Positions 24,884-33,829 of a stretch of DNA of 64,000 bases are shown here, in pieces; position 1 is the stretch's first letter, and the number at the start of each line of letters is the position of its first letter. Under the pieces are notes generated by a model that saw only the letters and a program-made list of their open reading frames with translations, was not told the DNA's origin and searched no databases. Source of the stretch: Bacillus xiamenensis (GTDB taxonomy: Bacteria; Bacillota; Bacilli; Bacillales; Bacillaceae); contig NZ_AMSH01000007.1 in the NCBI RefSeq assembly GCF_000300535.1, positions 1 through 64,000 on the forward strand, read 5' to 3'. The position numbers and the translations under genes were made by a program.

Positions 24884-25609
24884 TCATTTCCCCTTCTCCC
24901 GCTTCCGTTTCTCCTTCTCCGCCCTGTAAAACTCATGAAACATCTTCATCAGCGCCCGTTTCTCAATTCGGGACACATAGCTTCGCGATATTCCGAGCTC
25001 TTTTGCTATTTCGCGCTGCGTTTTCTCTTTCTTTAAATCAAGACCGAACCGGCCGACGATGACTTCTTTCTCTCGGCCATCGAGAATGTCGATATACTCC
25101 TTGACTTTTTCAAGCTCCATGTTGAGCTGAATGGTATCAATCACATCTTCATTTTCTGATTTTAAAACATCAATTAATGAAATTTCATTGCCTTCTTTAT
25201 CCTGACCAATAGGATCATGCAGAGAGACGTCTTTTTTTGTTTTTTTGAGTGCACGTAAATGCATGAGGATTTCGTTCTCAATACACCGCGCAGCATATGT
25301 TGCCAGCTTTGTTCCTTTTCCAGAGGAATAGCTTTCAATGGCTTTAATCAGTCCGATCGTCCCGATGGAGATGAGGTCTTCAGCGTCTTCCCCGGTATTT
25401 TCAAATTTCTTGACAATATGGGCGACGAGCCGAAGGTTATGTTCAATCAGCATGTTTCTTGCATGTTCATCGCCCTGCGCCATAAGGGCTAAGTATTTTT
25501 TTTCATCATCTCCCGAAAGGGGCTGTGGAAAGGCATTGTTTTTGACATAGGACACTAAAAACACCAATTCTTTGACCATCAATCCCATCGCTGTAAATAC
25601 TCCTGCCAC
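24884..25609 (-). CDS. sigK: Sporulation sigma factor SigK precursor, uninterrupted
   Basis: Late mother-cell sigma factor. The GTG start (25609-25607, reverse) follows GGAGGTG. The 20-residue pro-sequence ([19 protein letters not shown]) ends at S20-Y21, where SpoIVFB cleaves in B. subtilis, and mature SigK starts [12 protein letters not shown]. Region 2 ([45 protein letters not shown]) and region 4 ([34 protein letters not shown]) are complete. In B. subtilis 168 the gene is split by the skin element into spoIVCB and spoIIIC; here it is one open frame of 241 codons with no inserted DNA. Confidence 0.97.
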   Translation of the reverse strand: MAGVFTAMGLMVKELVFLVSYVKNNAFPQPLSGDDEKKYLALMAQGDEHARNMLIEHNLRLVAHIVKKFENTGEDAEDLISIGTIGLIKAIESYSSGKGTKLATYAARCIENEILMHLRALKKTKKDVSLHDPIGQDKEGNEISLIDVLKSENEDVIDTIQLNMELEKVKEYIDILDGREKEVIVGRFGLDLKKEKTQREIAKELGISRSYVSRIEKRALMKMFHEFYRAEKEKRKREKGK

Positions 25610-25652
25610 GATTTTCACCTCCACCATGTTTAGGCCACTGCCTATATCCTCA

Positions 25653-25660
25653 AATGTATG
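25653..25660 (-). promoter_or_regulatory. Possible SigE/SigK-type -10 element of sigK
   Basis: On the reverse strand the sequence CATACATT lies about 44 bases before the sigK start and fits the mother-cell -10 pattern CATACA-T. No convincing -35 element was found. Confidence 0.35.
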
Positions 25661-25843
25661 TGAAGGGAGGATTGTCTGTGTCTGTACGAGGAAAAAATCA
25701 TCTTTTTCGAAAATAATGTGTTTGGGTCCGAATGTTTTTGCTGCCATTCTCATATGTTTGCGGTTTCTTTGCGGTGCTTGGCGGTTAAGAAGCGTGCTAA
25801 AATATGTAATATTAGACCGAAAAGGAAGGGGTTTTTTCGGAAC

Positions 25844-26965
25844 ATGGGGAAGGTTCTTTCTTCACATGTAGGCATGAAAATTAATGAATGGTATCGAATG
25901 ATACGGCAGTTCAGTGTTCCAGATGCGGAAATCTTGAAAGCGGAAGTAGAAGCGGAAATTGAACGTATGGAAGAGGACCAGCATTTACTGATTTATTATC
26001 AGCTCATGTGTTTTCGGCACCAAATTATGCTCGACTATATACACCCTTCAAAATATAAACCTTTCTCAGTATCTAACCTTGTCGATAAAATCGAAAATTC
26101 CAATCATGAGTTATCTGATATGCTGCATTATTACCACGCATTTTTTCGTGGCATGCATGAGTTTAGTCAAAAAGAATATTTAGAGGCCGTCAAATATTAT
26201 CGAATGGCAGAAAAGCAGCTGTCCATGGTATTTGATGATATTGAGCAGGCTGAGTTTCATTTTAAAGTAGCAGAAGCCTACTATATTATGAAACAAACGC
26301 ATGTCTCCATGCACCATATTTTAAAAGCACTTGAAATCTACGATCAGCATGCTGCATATTCCATTCGCATTATTCAGTGCCTCTTTGTCATTTCAGGTAA
26401 TTACCAAGATTTAAAACGTAAAGATCGGGCGCTGCCTCATTTGAAAAAGGCAAAACAGCTCGCATCTCAAATTGACCATCCGCGCATTTATAGCTCGGCG
26501 CTCTATAATTTAGGGAAATGTTATGGAGAGCTAGGCTATAGAGAGGAAGCAGAACGATATTTAACCCAATCGGCTGACCTCGCCCGCAAAGAGATGCTTC
26601 CTACACTTCCTCATACACTCTATACATTGGCCAAATTGCTTTTTAGACAAAATGAGCAGCCAGAGGCAATGCGCATATTAGAGGATGGGAAATTGGCCGC
26701 AAAGAAGCATGAAGACCAGCTGTTCTGTCATATGTTTGAGTATCTGGATGCTTTATATGTTCAGGGAATCAATGAAGAACAACTGCAAAAAACCATTGAT
26801 TATTTGGAAAAACTTAGCCTATACTCTTATATAGAGGATATCTCACTAGAAATTGCGACAGCCTTAGAAGCCTCTCAACAGTACCAGAAGTCCAACCAGT
26901 ATTATCGAAAATTACTATGGGCTCAAAATCAAATCCAAGAAGGAGAGTGTCTGTATGAATTCTAA
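25844..26965 (+). CDS. Rap-family TPR phosphatase/regulator
   Basis: Rap proteins dephosphorylate Spo0F or block ComA and are inhibited by Phr peptides. The 373-residue protein starts [20 protein letters not shown], the typical Rap 3-helix bundle opening, followed by tetratricopeptide repeats (for example [49 protein letters not shown]). ATG 25844 is chosen on family resemblance; AAGGAAGG lies 13 bases upstream, a long spacing, and ATG 25874 is an alternative. Normally a phr gene overlaps the end; here only a 15-codon frame without signal peptide follows. Which response regulator it targets cannot be told from the sequence. Confidence 0.88.
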   Translation: MGKVLSSHVGMKINEWYRMIRQFSVPDAEILKAEVEAEIERMEEDQHLLIYYQLMCFRHQIMLDYIHPSKYKPFSVSNLVDKIENSNHELSDMLHYYHAFFRGMHEFSQKEYLEAVKYYRMAEKQLSMVFDDIEQAEFHFKVAEAYYIMKQTHVSMHHILKALEIYDQHAAYSIRIIQCLFVISGNYQDLKRKDRALPHLKKAKQLASQIDHPRIYSSALYNLGKCYGELGYREEAERYLTQSADLARKEMLPTLPHTLYTLAKLLFRQNEQPEAMRILEDGKLAAKKHEDQLFCHMFEYLDALYVQGINEEQLQKTIDYLEKLSLYSYIEDISLEIATALEASQQYQKSNQYYRKLLWAQNQIQEGECLYEF

Positions 26966-27007
26966 GCAACGTTCGACAGTTGAAGAGAGAAACCAAACGT
27001 GAAACAA

Positions 27008-27036
27008 AAAGCGGGCCTGATGGGCCGGCTTTTTTT
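27008..27036 (+). terminator. Terminator of the rap gene
   Basis: AAGC-GGCC pairs with GGCC-GCTT with one bulge on each side, followed by seven T residues. Confidence 0.85.
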
Positions 27037-27131
27037 ATGCGGAAAAGAAGCAGACATGATCATGAATCTTGAATGAATTCATCAGAAAGCGGGCAATTTA
27101 ATGTGTAATCATGTTCTGTGGAGGCGGTCTG

Positions 27132-27872
27132 ATGAAAGGGTTGCATATCTTAATGTGTGTATGCGTATTATGTGCTTTTGTTCCTAATAAAATAGAGGCG
27201 CGGACATTAAAAAGAATCGACCTAGAAAAAACAGGGCGAGCCTTTTGGGACATGAGAGAGGAACGGAAAAAGATTGCGTTAACCTTTGATGATGGCCCTC
27301 ATCCGGAATACACAAATCAAATACTAGATGTGCTGAGAGAGCATGAAGTGAATGCCAGCTTTTTTGTTATAGGGAGCCGTATGCATGCATACCCACAAAT
27401 AGCAGAGCGGATTGTAGGCGAAGGAAATGAGCTCGGCAATCATACGATGAACCATTCGTATTTTGACCTTTTGTCATCGAAGGAAATCAAGCAGGAACTA
27501 AAAGAATCAGCAGCTCATATCGCATCCCTCCAGCCAGGCGGCCCTTTATTATTTCGTCCTCCTGGCGGACGCTTGAGCATGAAATCATTCCGCATTCTTT
27601 CAAAGCAAGGATATGATGTGGTCATGTGGTCCTTTACGCAAGACCCAAAGGACTGGTCAAGGCCTGGTGCACACAAAATAGCCAGCCGTATTATCGAAAA
27701 TATTCAGGGCGGCGATATCATCCTTTTACATGATGGCGGAGGAAATCGTAAGCAGACGGTAGAAGCGCTGAAACAGGTGGTCCCTGAATTAAAGAATAGA
27801 GGCTATGAGTTTGTGAAAGTCAGCGAACTGCTCCATCATGATAGAGCTTATGTGCCGGTTCAGTTACAATAG
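27132..27872 (+). CDS. Polysaccharide deacetylase family protein (exported)
   Basis: A NodB-homology protein with an N-terminal hydrophobic signal or anchor (residues 3-18). Catalytic motifs are all present: TFDDGP (Asp53-Asp54), HTMNHS (metal-binding H-x3-H), RPPGG, DPKDW, and LLHDGG. It should remove acetyl groups from peptidoglycan or another N-acetylated glycan. ATG 27132 follows GGAGG (27120-27124) at seven bases; the longer reading from 27111 has no ribosome site. Length of 246 residues fits the single-domain spore or vegetative deacetylases of Bacillus; I cannot tell which. Confidence 0.88.
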   Translation: MKGLHILMCVCVLCAFVPNKIEARTLKRIDLEKTGRAFWDMREERKKIALTFDDGPHPEYTNQILDVLREHEVNASFFVIGSRMHAYPQIAERIVGEGNELGNHTMNHSYFDLLSSKEIKQELKESAAHIASLQPGGPLLFRPPGGRLSMKSFRILSKQGYDVVMWSFTQDPKDWSRPGAHKIASRIIENIQGGDIILLHDGGGNRKQTVEALKQVVPELKNRGYEFVKVSELLHHDRAYVPVQLQ

Positions 27873-27956
27873 AAAGCATTCGTCAAAAACAGTCATTCAT
27901 TGAAACCAAAAGTCTTGTCGTTTACTATATGAAGAGGGCTTTTGGAGGTGAATGTT

Positions 27957-28685
27957 GTGAAGAAATTTGTTTTCCTTTTCATCCTCTTATGTGTCGCTGC
28001 TGGGTGCTCAAAACCAGCGCAGGAAAGCGTCATTGCATTCGGTGACAGTAACACAAGAGGATCAAACTGGGATTTTCGAGATTATCCAACATCTGAAAAA
28101 TGGGTGAATCTCATGAAAAACGTCGAGCGCGGCCAAATTCAAGTGAAGAATGCAGGCATTGGCGGGCAGACAACAGAAGATGCGAAGCTTCGCTTTGAGC
28201 AAGATATTTTAAAACAAAAACCAACTTACGTCCTCATCATGTTCGGCACAAATGATGCGGCGATTCTAGACGGGAAACACCCTCGCGTGACCAAAAAACG
28301 ATTTAAAGAAAACTTAACCTACTTCATTTCTGAAAGTAGAAAAGAAGGGATTACCCCGATTCTCATGACCTGTGTGCCTGTTGTAGAAGGTGGGAAAAAG
28401 GGCTTGTATTATTACTCTCGGTATAAGTCATCTTATTTTGCTGAGAGAGGCGGGGCAAGAGCTTGGCAAAACTCATATAATGACATCACAAGAGAAGTAG
28501 CAAAAAAACAGCAAGTGCCGCTTGTCGACAATTGGAAAGCTTTCATCCGAGAAGCTGGTGAAGACAGTGACAATGCCCTGATTCAGTCAGGTCTCATTGA
28601 CCCTTCTGGCAATCATATGACACCAAAAGGGGCGAGAATCATTTATAACGAAATCAAAGAGCGTGATGTCATTAAACATTTTTAA
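27957..28685 (+). CDS. yqeF: SGNH/GDSL-hydrolase lipoprotein YqeF
   Basis: GTG at 27957 with GGAGGTG six bases upstream. The signal peptide ends in the lipobox LCVAAGC with Cys17 as the lipidated residue. SGNH blocks are visible: FGDSNTRGS (block I, Ser), GIGGQTTED (block II), MFGTNDA (block III), and DPSGNHMTPKG (block V with Asp and His). The protein should be an extracytoplasmic esterase tethered to the membrane. In B. subtilis yqeF also lies just before sda and yqeG, so the name follows from both sequence type and order. Confidence 0.85.
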   Translation: MKKFVFLFILLCVAAGCSKPAQESVIAFGDSNTRGSNWDFRDYPTSEKWVNLMKNVERGQIQVKNAGIGGQTTEDAKLRFEQDILKQKPTYVLIMFGTNDAAILDGKHPRVTKKRFKENLTYFISESRKEGITPILMTCVPVVEGGKKGLYYYSRYKSSYFAERGGARAWQNSYNDITREVAKKQQVPLVDNWKAFIREAGEDSDNALIQSGLIDPSGNHMTPKGARIIYNEIKERDVIKHF

Positions 28686-28763
28686 ATGCAGGCCATCTGC
28701 CTAAACAAGACCATCCATCTAGCATAGTCTAACAGTATATCTTCCTAGAAGGAGGTAACTGAT

Positions 28764-28913
28764 ATGTGGGGATGTCCTTATCCTTACCCTGCGTGTTCGC
28801 CTTATCCAGCTCAAGGAGCAGGAATCGGTTACGCTTTTCTTGTTGTATTCCTTGTTGTCATTTTGGTCGTAGGCGGAGGGTTATGGTTTTGGAATGAACA
28901 GCCTTGCAAATAA
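28764..28913 (+). CDS. YjcZ-like small membrane protein, 49 aa
   Basis: ATG at 28764 follows GGAGG at 28751-28755. The product starts MWGCPYPYPACSPYPAQGAG, a Pro/Tyr/Cys-rich outer part, and continues with one hydrophobic helix (FLVVFLVVILVVGGGLWFW). Proteins of this design (short aromatic head, helix rich in Val/Ile/Gly) are found in the YjcZ/YhcR-like sporulation group of Bacillus. A sporulation role is likely but rests on resemblance. It is followed directly by a terminator. Confidence 0.75.
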   Translation: MWGCPYPYPACSPYPAQGAGIGYAFLVVFLVVILVVGGGLWFWNEQPCK

Positions 28914-28914
28914 G

Positions 28915-28947
28915 ACACCTCTTCTTTGATTAGAAGGGGTGTTTTTT
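28915..28947 (+). terminator. Terminator of the YjcZ-like gene
   Basis: ACACC-CTTCT pairs with AGAAG-GGTGT with one mismatch in each arm, followed by six T residues. Confidence 0.85.
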
Positions 28948-29048
28948 ACGGAAAATAGTAGTAAGCATATAGCGCAAGTGATATAATATCAGTCACCTGA
29001 GTTTAAAAAGGAGAGTGCTCGGGAGGCATGGTTCCTGGTGATATGGAA

Positions 29049-29189
29049 TTAAGAGGAAACAGAGAGCATATGCCCGAGCGAACGTCTTTTCATTTCTGTC
29101 TCAATTAATTCAATGAAGTCACGATTTAAGTTCATTTCATTTGCTTTATAATACGATTCTATAAGTAAATCATCTGACAGCTTTTTCAT
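29049..29189 (-). CDS. sda: Sda, checkpoint inhibitor of KinA
   Basis: The 46-residue protein [20 protein letters not shown]... matches B. subtilis Sda closely, including [10 protein letters not shown] and RRSLGH. Sda forms a helical hairpin that binds the KinA dimerisation domain and blocks Spo0A phosphorylation when replication is stalled or just begun. The nearest strong ribosome site GGGGAGGTG (29224-29216, reverse) is 26 bases upstream of the ATG, and a three-codon frame (29202-29191) ends one base before the sda start. Control by DnaA is expected from the box cluster upstream. Confidence 0.93.
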   Translation of the reverse strand: MKKLSDDLLIESYYKANEMNLNRDFIELIETEMKRRSLGHMLSVSS

Positions 29190-29334
29190 ACTAGAAACCC
29201 ATATGATGGGAAAAACACCTCCCCTGAAAAAGTTGGCATAAAACTTGAGGAAAAGACATATCATCATAGGTTGATCGAATGTCTTTGAAGTACCTTTAAT
29301 CTACCATGAATGGGAAACAAGAACAATCGTTCTG

Positions 29335-29434
29335 TTATCCACATGGGTAAGTGGATAACTTGTGGGTAGAGTGTTTATAATTGAATGAAAGCGTGATGAA
29401 ATATAGGTGGATAATGTGTGTAAAATTATCCACA
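29335..29434 (+). promoter_or_regulatory. Cluster of four DnaA boxes between sda and yqeG
   Basis: Perfect TTATCCACA boxes at 29335-29343 and 29426-29434, and one-mismatch boxes on the other strand at 29350-29358 and 29406-29414. In B. subtilis the same intergenic region holds a DnaA-box cluster that binds DnaA, activates sda and helps titrate the initiator. Confidence 0.9.
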
Positions 29435-29551
29435 CCTGTTGAAGGTCCTCATCATATGTCGAAAACTTTTTCATTGTATTCGATAGACAGACAAATTATG
29501 ATTTGATTCGACACGATCGCTGAAAAACCAAAGGAAGAAAGGGTGCAAACT

Positions 29552-30073
29552 GTGCTAAAGAAGTATTTCTTACCAGATGAATTTGTGAAAAGTATTTTCC
29601 ACATTTCACCGCAAAAACTAAAAGAACGAAATGTGAAAGGCATTATTACCGATTTAGATAACACACTAGTCGAATGGGACCGCCCAAGTGCGACCCCGCG
29701 TTTAATTGAATGGTTTCAAGAGATGAAAGATCACGGGATACAAGTGACGATTGTATCGAACAATAACGAAAAAAGGGTCAAGCTTTTTTCTGAGCCGGTG
29801 CACATTCCGTTTATTTATAAAGCGAGAAAGCCTATGGGACGAGCTTTTAATAAGGCAGTTGCTGATATGCAATTGAAAAAAGAAGATGTGGTTGTCATTG
29901 GGGATCAGCTTATGACAGATGTGCTTGGCGGGAACAGACATGGCTTCCATACGATTTTGGTTGTTCCTGTTGCGGCGTCGGACGGATTTTTCACGAAGTT
30001 TAACAGGCAGATTGAACGCAGAATTTTAGGAGCCTTAAAGCGTAAGGGCCACATTCAGTGGGAGGAAGAGTAA
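29552..30073 (+). CDS. yqeG: YqeG, HAD-family phosphatase
   Basis: A 173-residue HAD (subfamily IIIA) phosphatase, likely a cytosolic phosphoester hydrolase with unknown substrate. The nucleophile motif is DLDNTLVEWD, motif II is VTIVSNNN, the Lys motif is KARKP, and motif III is VIGDQLMTDVLGGNR. GTG 29552 gives the expected start LKKYFLPDEF and has AAAGGGTG seven bases upstream; GTG 29543 is an alternative. It leads the run yqeG-yqeH-aroE-yhbY-nadD-yqeK-rsfS-yqeM, one operon in B. subtilis. Confidence 0.92.
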   Translation: MLKKYFLPDEFVKSIFHISPQKLKERNVKGIITDLDNTLVEWDRPSATPRLIEWFQEMKDHGIQVTIVSNNNEKRVKLFSEPVHIPFIYKARKPMGRAFNKAVADMQLKKEDVVVIGDQLMTDVLGGNRHGFHTILVVPVAASDGFFTKFNRQIERRILGALKRKGHIQWEEE

Positions 30074-30075
30074 TA

Positions 30076-31176
30076 ATGGAAAAGGTTGTTTGTATTGGCT
30101 GCGGTGTAGCCATTCAGACGGAAAATAAAGATCAATTAGGATATGCGCCGGCAGCATCTCTATTGAAAGAAGATGTGATCTGCCAGCGCTGTTTTAGGTT
30201 AAAGAACTACAATGAAATTCAGGATGTGTCATTAACCGAAGACGACTTTTTAAATATTTTACACAGCATTGGCGAGACCGATTCTTTAATTGTGAAGGTC
30301 GTTGATATTTTTGACTTTAACGGAAGCTGGATCAATGGGCTGAGCCGTATTGTCGGTGGTAATCCGATTTTGCTTGTCGGCAACAAAGTAGATATATTAC
30401 CGAAATCCGTGAAAAAGGACCGTCTTGTTCAATGGATGAAGCGGGAAGCAAAAGAAAACGGATTAAACCCAATTGATGTATTCTTAATCAGTGCAAGCAG
30501 AGGACAAGGTGTGCCTGAGGTGATGGAAGCAATCGACCATTACCGCGACGGGAGAAATGTCTATGTTGTCGGCTGTACGAACGTCGGAAAATCAACATTT
30601 ATTAATCGAATCATTAAAGAGGTGTCTGGGGAAGAGAATGTGATCACCACATCCCAATACCCGGGGACAACACTTGATGCCATTGAGATTCCGCTTGATG
30701 ACGGGTCAGCGTTATTTGATACGCCGGGCATCATCAATCGTCATCAAATGGCGCATTATGTGGACAAAAACGATTTGAAAATTTTAACGCCGAAAAAAGA
30801 ATTAAAGCCGAGAACGTTCCAGTTAAATGAAGCTCAAACGCTTTACTTTGGCGGGCTCGCTCGATTTGATTATGTAAAAGGCGGCAGAACCTCATTTGTC
30901 TGCTACATGCCAAACGAGCTCAACATTCACCGGACAAAGCTGGAGAACGCAGATGACTTATATGAAAAGCATGCAGGAGAGCTGCTTTCACCGCCGTCAA
31001 AAGAGGGAATGGAAGATTTTCCGCCGCTCGTTCCGCACACCTTTACCATTGATCAGCCGAAAACGGACATTGTCTTTTCAGGACTAGGCTGGGTGACAGC
31101 GAATGATGCAGGAAAGCAAATCAAAGTCTATGCGCCAAAAGGCGTTCATGTGTTTATGAGACGTTCGTTAATTTAA
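30076..31176 (+). CDS. yqeH: YqeH, ribosome-assembly GTPase
   Basis: A circularly permuted GTPase needed for 30S subunit assembly and proper replication start. It begins with a Cys4 zinc finger (CIGCG and CQRCF), followed by the permuted order: G4 GNKVD, then G1 GCTNVGKS, then G3 DTPG. A C-terminal RNA-binding part follows. ATG 30076 comes two bases after the yqeG stop with GGAGGAAG upstream; 366 residues equals the B. subtilis protein. Confidence 0.96.
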   Translation: MEKVVCIGCGVAIQTENKDQLGYAPAASLLKEDVICQRCFRLKNYNEIQDVSLTEDDFLNILHSIGETDSLIVKVVDIFDFNGSWINGLSRIVGGNPILLVGNKVDILPKSVKKDRLVQWMKREAKENGLNPIDVFLISASRGQGVPEVMEAIDHYRDGRNVYVVGCTNVGKSTFINRIIKEVSGEENVITTSQYPGTTLDAIEIPLDDGSALFDTPGIINRHQMAHYVDKNDLKILTPKKELKPRTFQLNEAQTLYFGGLARFDYVKGGRTSFVCYMPNELNIHRTKLENADDLYEKHAGELLSPPSKEGMEDFPPLVPHTFTIDQPKTDIVFSGLGWVTANDAGKQIKVYAPKGVHVFMRRSLI

Positions 31177-31197
31177 AAGTTCAAAGGGGGAGAGACC

Positions 31198-32040
31198 TTG
31201 AAACCTTTATACGGATTAATCGGTTACCCTGTTGGCCATTCAATGTCTCCAGATATTCATAACGCAGCATTAAAGGATGCTGGAATTGATGGGCATTATC
31301 ATGGCTTTCAAGTAGAAGAACACGATCTTGCAGATGCCGTCAGCGGCATGAAAGCCTTAGGAATCAGCGGTTTTAATGTCACTGTCCCGCACAAGGTGGA
31401 GATCATGCAGTACCTTGACAAAATTGATGTAACAGCTGAACGCCTGCGTGCAGTCAATACTGTGCGTCTCGAAAAAGGTCAGCTTGTTGGATACAATACA
31501 GATGGAGAAGGCTTTCTTCATTCATTGCTTGAAGCTTTAGATCAGCCGTTATCAGAGCTGTCATTTCTTATGATCGGTGCTGGCGGAGCGGCAAGAGCGA
31601 TTTATATGACAATGGCTGAATATGCTCCGAAAAGCTTTGACATCACCAACCGCACCATTGAAAAAGCTGAGTCATTAATTGAAAGTGCTGAAGGGAAAAT
31701 CACATCAAGTGCTATCCCATTAAATCAAGCAGAAGAACGGCTCGGGAATTATGATGTCATCATCCACACAACCTCAATCGGGATGTACCCGAATGTTGAA
31801 GAAACCCCAATTTCTTTAACAAAAGCAAAGAAAACAGCGGTCGTTTGTGATATTGTGTATAATCCAATAGAAACAAAGCTGCTTAGTGAAGCAGCCGGGT
31901 TAGGTTTGAAAACAGTAGATGGGGTTGGTATGTTTGTCGGTCAAGCGGCAAGAGCCTTTGAACTGTGGACGGGCATCACGCCTGACGCCAGAAAAATGAA
32001 GTCAATTGTCATAGAGAAACTAGGAGGAACACCATGTTAA
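31198..32040 (+). CDS. aroE: Shikimate dehydrogenase
   Basis: Reduces 3-dehydroshikimate to shikimate with NADPH in aromatic amino acid synthesis. The substrate-binding segment GYPVGHSMSPDIHNAAL and FNVTVPHK with the catalytic Lys are present, as are AVNT, YNTDGEGF and the nucleotide loop IGAGGAARA. TTG at 31198 follows AAGGGGGAG. 280 residues is standard. The 3' end overlaps yhbY. Confidence 0.96.
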   Translation: MKPLYGLIGYPVGHSMSPDIHNAALKDAGIDGHYHGFQVEEHDLADAVSGMKALGISGFNVTVPHKVEIMQYLDKIDVTAERLRAVNTVRLEKGQLVGYNTDGEGFLHSLLEALDQPLSELSFLMIGAGGAARAIYMTMAEYAPKSFDITNRTIEKAESLIESAEGKITSSAIPLNQAEERLGNYDVIIHTTSIGMYPNVEETPISLTKAKKTAVVCDIVYNPIETKLLSEAAGLGLKTVDGVGMFVGQAARAFELWTGITPDARKMKSIVIEKLGGTPC

Positions 32041-32324
32041 AAGGTAAGCAAAAACGTTTTTTACGTGCACAAGCACATCATTTATCCCCTATTTTTCAAG
32101 TGGGAAAAGGCGGGGTAAATGACAATATGGTCAAGCAAATTTCCGAGGCGCTTGAAGCAAGAGAACTTTTGAAAGTGAGCGTATTGCAAAACTGCGACGA
32201 GGACAAAACAGAGGTCGCAAAAGCACTTGTAAAAGGCGCAAAGGCTGAACTCGTTCAAACGATCGGAAATGTGATTGTCCTGTACAAAGAATCTAAGGAA
32301 AATAAACAAATTAAGCTGCCGTAA
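32034..32324 (+). CDS. yhbY: YhbY (YqeI), CRM-domain ribosome-associated RNA-binding protein
   Basis: A 96-residue CRM-domain protein; the family binds pre-50S particles. [24 protein letters not shown] contains the typical GKGG loop, followed by LEARELLKV and a terminal [12 protein letters not shown] 32034 overlaps the aroE stop by seven bases. Function in Bacillus is inferred from the family. Confidence 0.93.
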   Translation: MLKGKQKRFLRAQAHHLSPIFQVGKGGVNDNMVKQISEALEARELLKVSVLQNCDEDKTEVAKALVKGAKAELVQTIGNVIVLYKESKENKQIKLP

Positions 32325-32337
32325 AGGTGGATATGAT

Positions 32338-32907
32338 ATGAAAAAAATAGGGTTGTTCGGCGGTACGTTTGATCCCCCGCATAACGGGCATCTGCTGATG
32401 GCAAGTGAGGTGCGTTTCCAAGTAGGTCTTGATGAAATTTGGTTTATCCCAAATCACAAGCCTCCGCATAAAACGGGCAAAAAACGAGCAGATAGTCATC
32501 ATCGCGTGAAAATGGTGGAAAAAGCGATTCAGTCAAATCCACATTTTCGAATCGAGCTTATTGAAATGGAGCGAGAGGGCCCTTCTTATACAGTAGATAC
32601 CGTGGAGCTGTTAAAGAAGCATCATCCTGAAGAGGAGTTCTTTTTTATGATTGGAGCGGACATGGTCGATAATTTGCCGAAATGGCACCGAATTGATGAG
32701 TTGCTTCAGATGATCACCTTCATTGGGATGAAAAGACCAGGTTATGTAGGAAGTACGACGTATCCTCTTTTGTTTGCAGATGTTCCAGCATTTGATGTAT
32801 CATCGACATTGATTAGGCAGCGAATGAAGCAGGGGAAACCTGTCGATTATTTGATCCCGAAAGCTGTTGAGCGTTATATAAAGGAGCATCATTTATATGA
32901 ATCGTGA
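32338..32907 (+). CDS. nadD: Nicotinate-nucleotide adenylyltransferase
   Basis: Adenylates nicotinate mononucleotide in NAD synthesis. The nucleotidyltransferase motifs [16 protein letters not shown] near the start and [12 protein letters not shown] (ISSTxIR type) near the end are present, with [11 protein letters not shown] for substrate binding. ATG 32338 has AAAGGTGG seven bases upstream, which excludes the longer reading. 189 residues matches the family. Its end overlaps yqeK. Confidence 0.96.
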   Translation: MKKIGLFGGTFDPPHNGHLLMASEVRFQVGLDEIWFIPNHKPPHKTGKKRADSHHRVKMVEKAIQSNPHFRIELIEMEREGPSYTVDTVELLKKHHPEEEFFFMIGADMVDNLPKWHRIDELLQMITFIGMKRPGYVGSTTYPLLFADVPAFDVSSTLIRQRMKQGKPVDYLIPKAVERYIKEHHLYES

Positions 32908-33460
32908 AGAAGCATTAAACTGTGTCAAAGAACAGTTAACTGAGCATAGGTATACACATACACTTGGGGTCATGGATACAGCCATTTCATTAGCGGAACG
33001 ATTTGGTGCAGATGTGAAAAAAGCAGAGATGGCCGCTATTTTTCATGATTATGCCAAATTCAGACCAAAGGAAGAAATGAAGGGCATCATCCAGCAGGAG
33101 CAGATGAACCCTTTATTGCTTGATTATTCCCCCGAGCTTTGGCATGCCCCCGTCGGTGCATATTTGGTCAAAAAAGAAGCTGGAATTGACGACCAGGACA
33201 TCTTAACTGCGATTGAATTTCATACGTCCGGCAGACCAAACATGACATTGCTTGAAAAAGTCATTTATGTTGCTGACTATATAGAGCCAGGACGTCATTT
33301 TCCTGGTGTAGAAGAAGTAAGAGAGTTAGCAGAGCATGATTTGGATCTTGCCCTGATTCAAGCATTAAAAAACACAATCAGCTTTTTAATGAAAAAGAAT
33401 CAGCCAATCTTTCCAGATACACTTGCTACTTATAACTCGCTTGTGCATAAGAACAACTAA
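32897..33460 (+). CDS. yqeK: YqeK, HD-domain Ap4A hydrolase
   Basis: HD-domain enzyme; homologues split diadenosine tetraphosphate symmetrically to ADP. Metal ligands can be seen in RYTHTLGV (His), AIFHDYAKF (His-Asp), and further His residues in [10 protein letters not shown] and [13 protein letters not shown] 32897 overlaps nadD by 11 bases, so the two are coupled. 187 residues is normal. Confidence 0.93.
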   Translation: MNREEALNCVKEQLTEHRYTHTLGVMDTAISLAERFGADVKKAEMAAIFHDYAKFRPKEEMKGIIQQEQMNPLLLDYSPELWHAPVGAYLVKKEAGIDDQDILTAIEFHTSGRPNMTLLEKVIYVADYIEPGRHFPGVEEVRELAEHDLDLALIQALKNTISFLMKKNQPIFPDTLATYNSLVHKNN

Positions 33461-33472
33461 GGAGGAATTTTG

Positions 33473-33829
33473 ATGGATGCATCATCAATTTTAAACATCG
33501 CAGCAGGAGCATGCGATGATAAGCGGGCAGAGGACATTATTGCCCTGAATATGCAAGGAATCTCACTTGTTGCAGATTATTTTCTCATTTGTCACGGGAA
33601 TTCTGACAAACAAGTCCAGGCCATTGCAAGAGAAGTAAAACATCTTGCAGAAGAAGGCGGCATCGAAGTCAAAAAGATGGAAGGCTTTGATGAGGCAAGA
33701 TGGGTATTGATTGATTTAGGAGATGTCATTGCTCATGTGTTCCACAAGGAAGAAAGAGGATACTATAACCTAGAAAAGTTATGGGGAGATGCGCCGAGAG
33801 AAACGCTTTCACTTGGCATTAATTCATGA
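33473..33829 (+). CDS. rsfS: Ribosomal silencing factor RsfS
   Basis: Binds protein uL14 on the 50S subunit and blocks subunit joining in starvation. Family marks: ILNIAAGACDDKRAEDI, ADYFLICHGNSDKQVQAIA, and DEARWVLIDLGDVIAHVFHKEERGYYNLEKLW. ATG 33473 has GGAGG (33461-33465) seven bases upstream. The ATGA overlap with yqeM shows coupling. Confidence 0.95.
   Translation: MDASSILNIAAGACDDKRAEDIIALNMQGISLVADYFLICHGNSDKQVQAIAREVKHLAEEGGIEVKKMEGFDEARWVLIDLGDVIAHVFHKEERGYYNLEKLWGDAPRETLSLGINS

Noticed and set aside
24884-25871. Plus-strand frames over sigK
   Set aside because: Antisense shadows of a highly conserved gene.
26955-27002. Candidate phr gene after rap
   Set aside because: Only 15 codons, no signal peptide and no C-terminal pentapeptide context.
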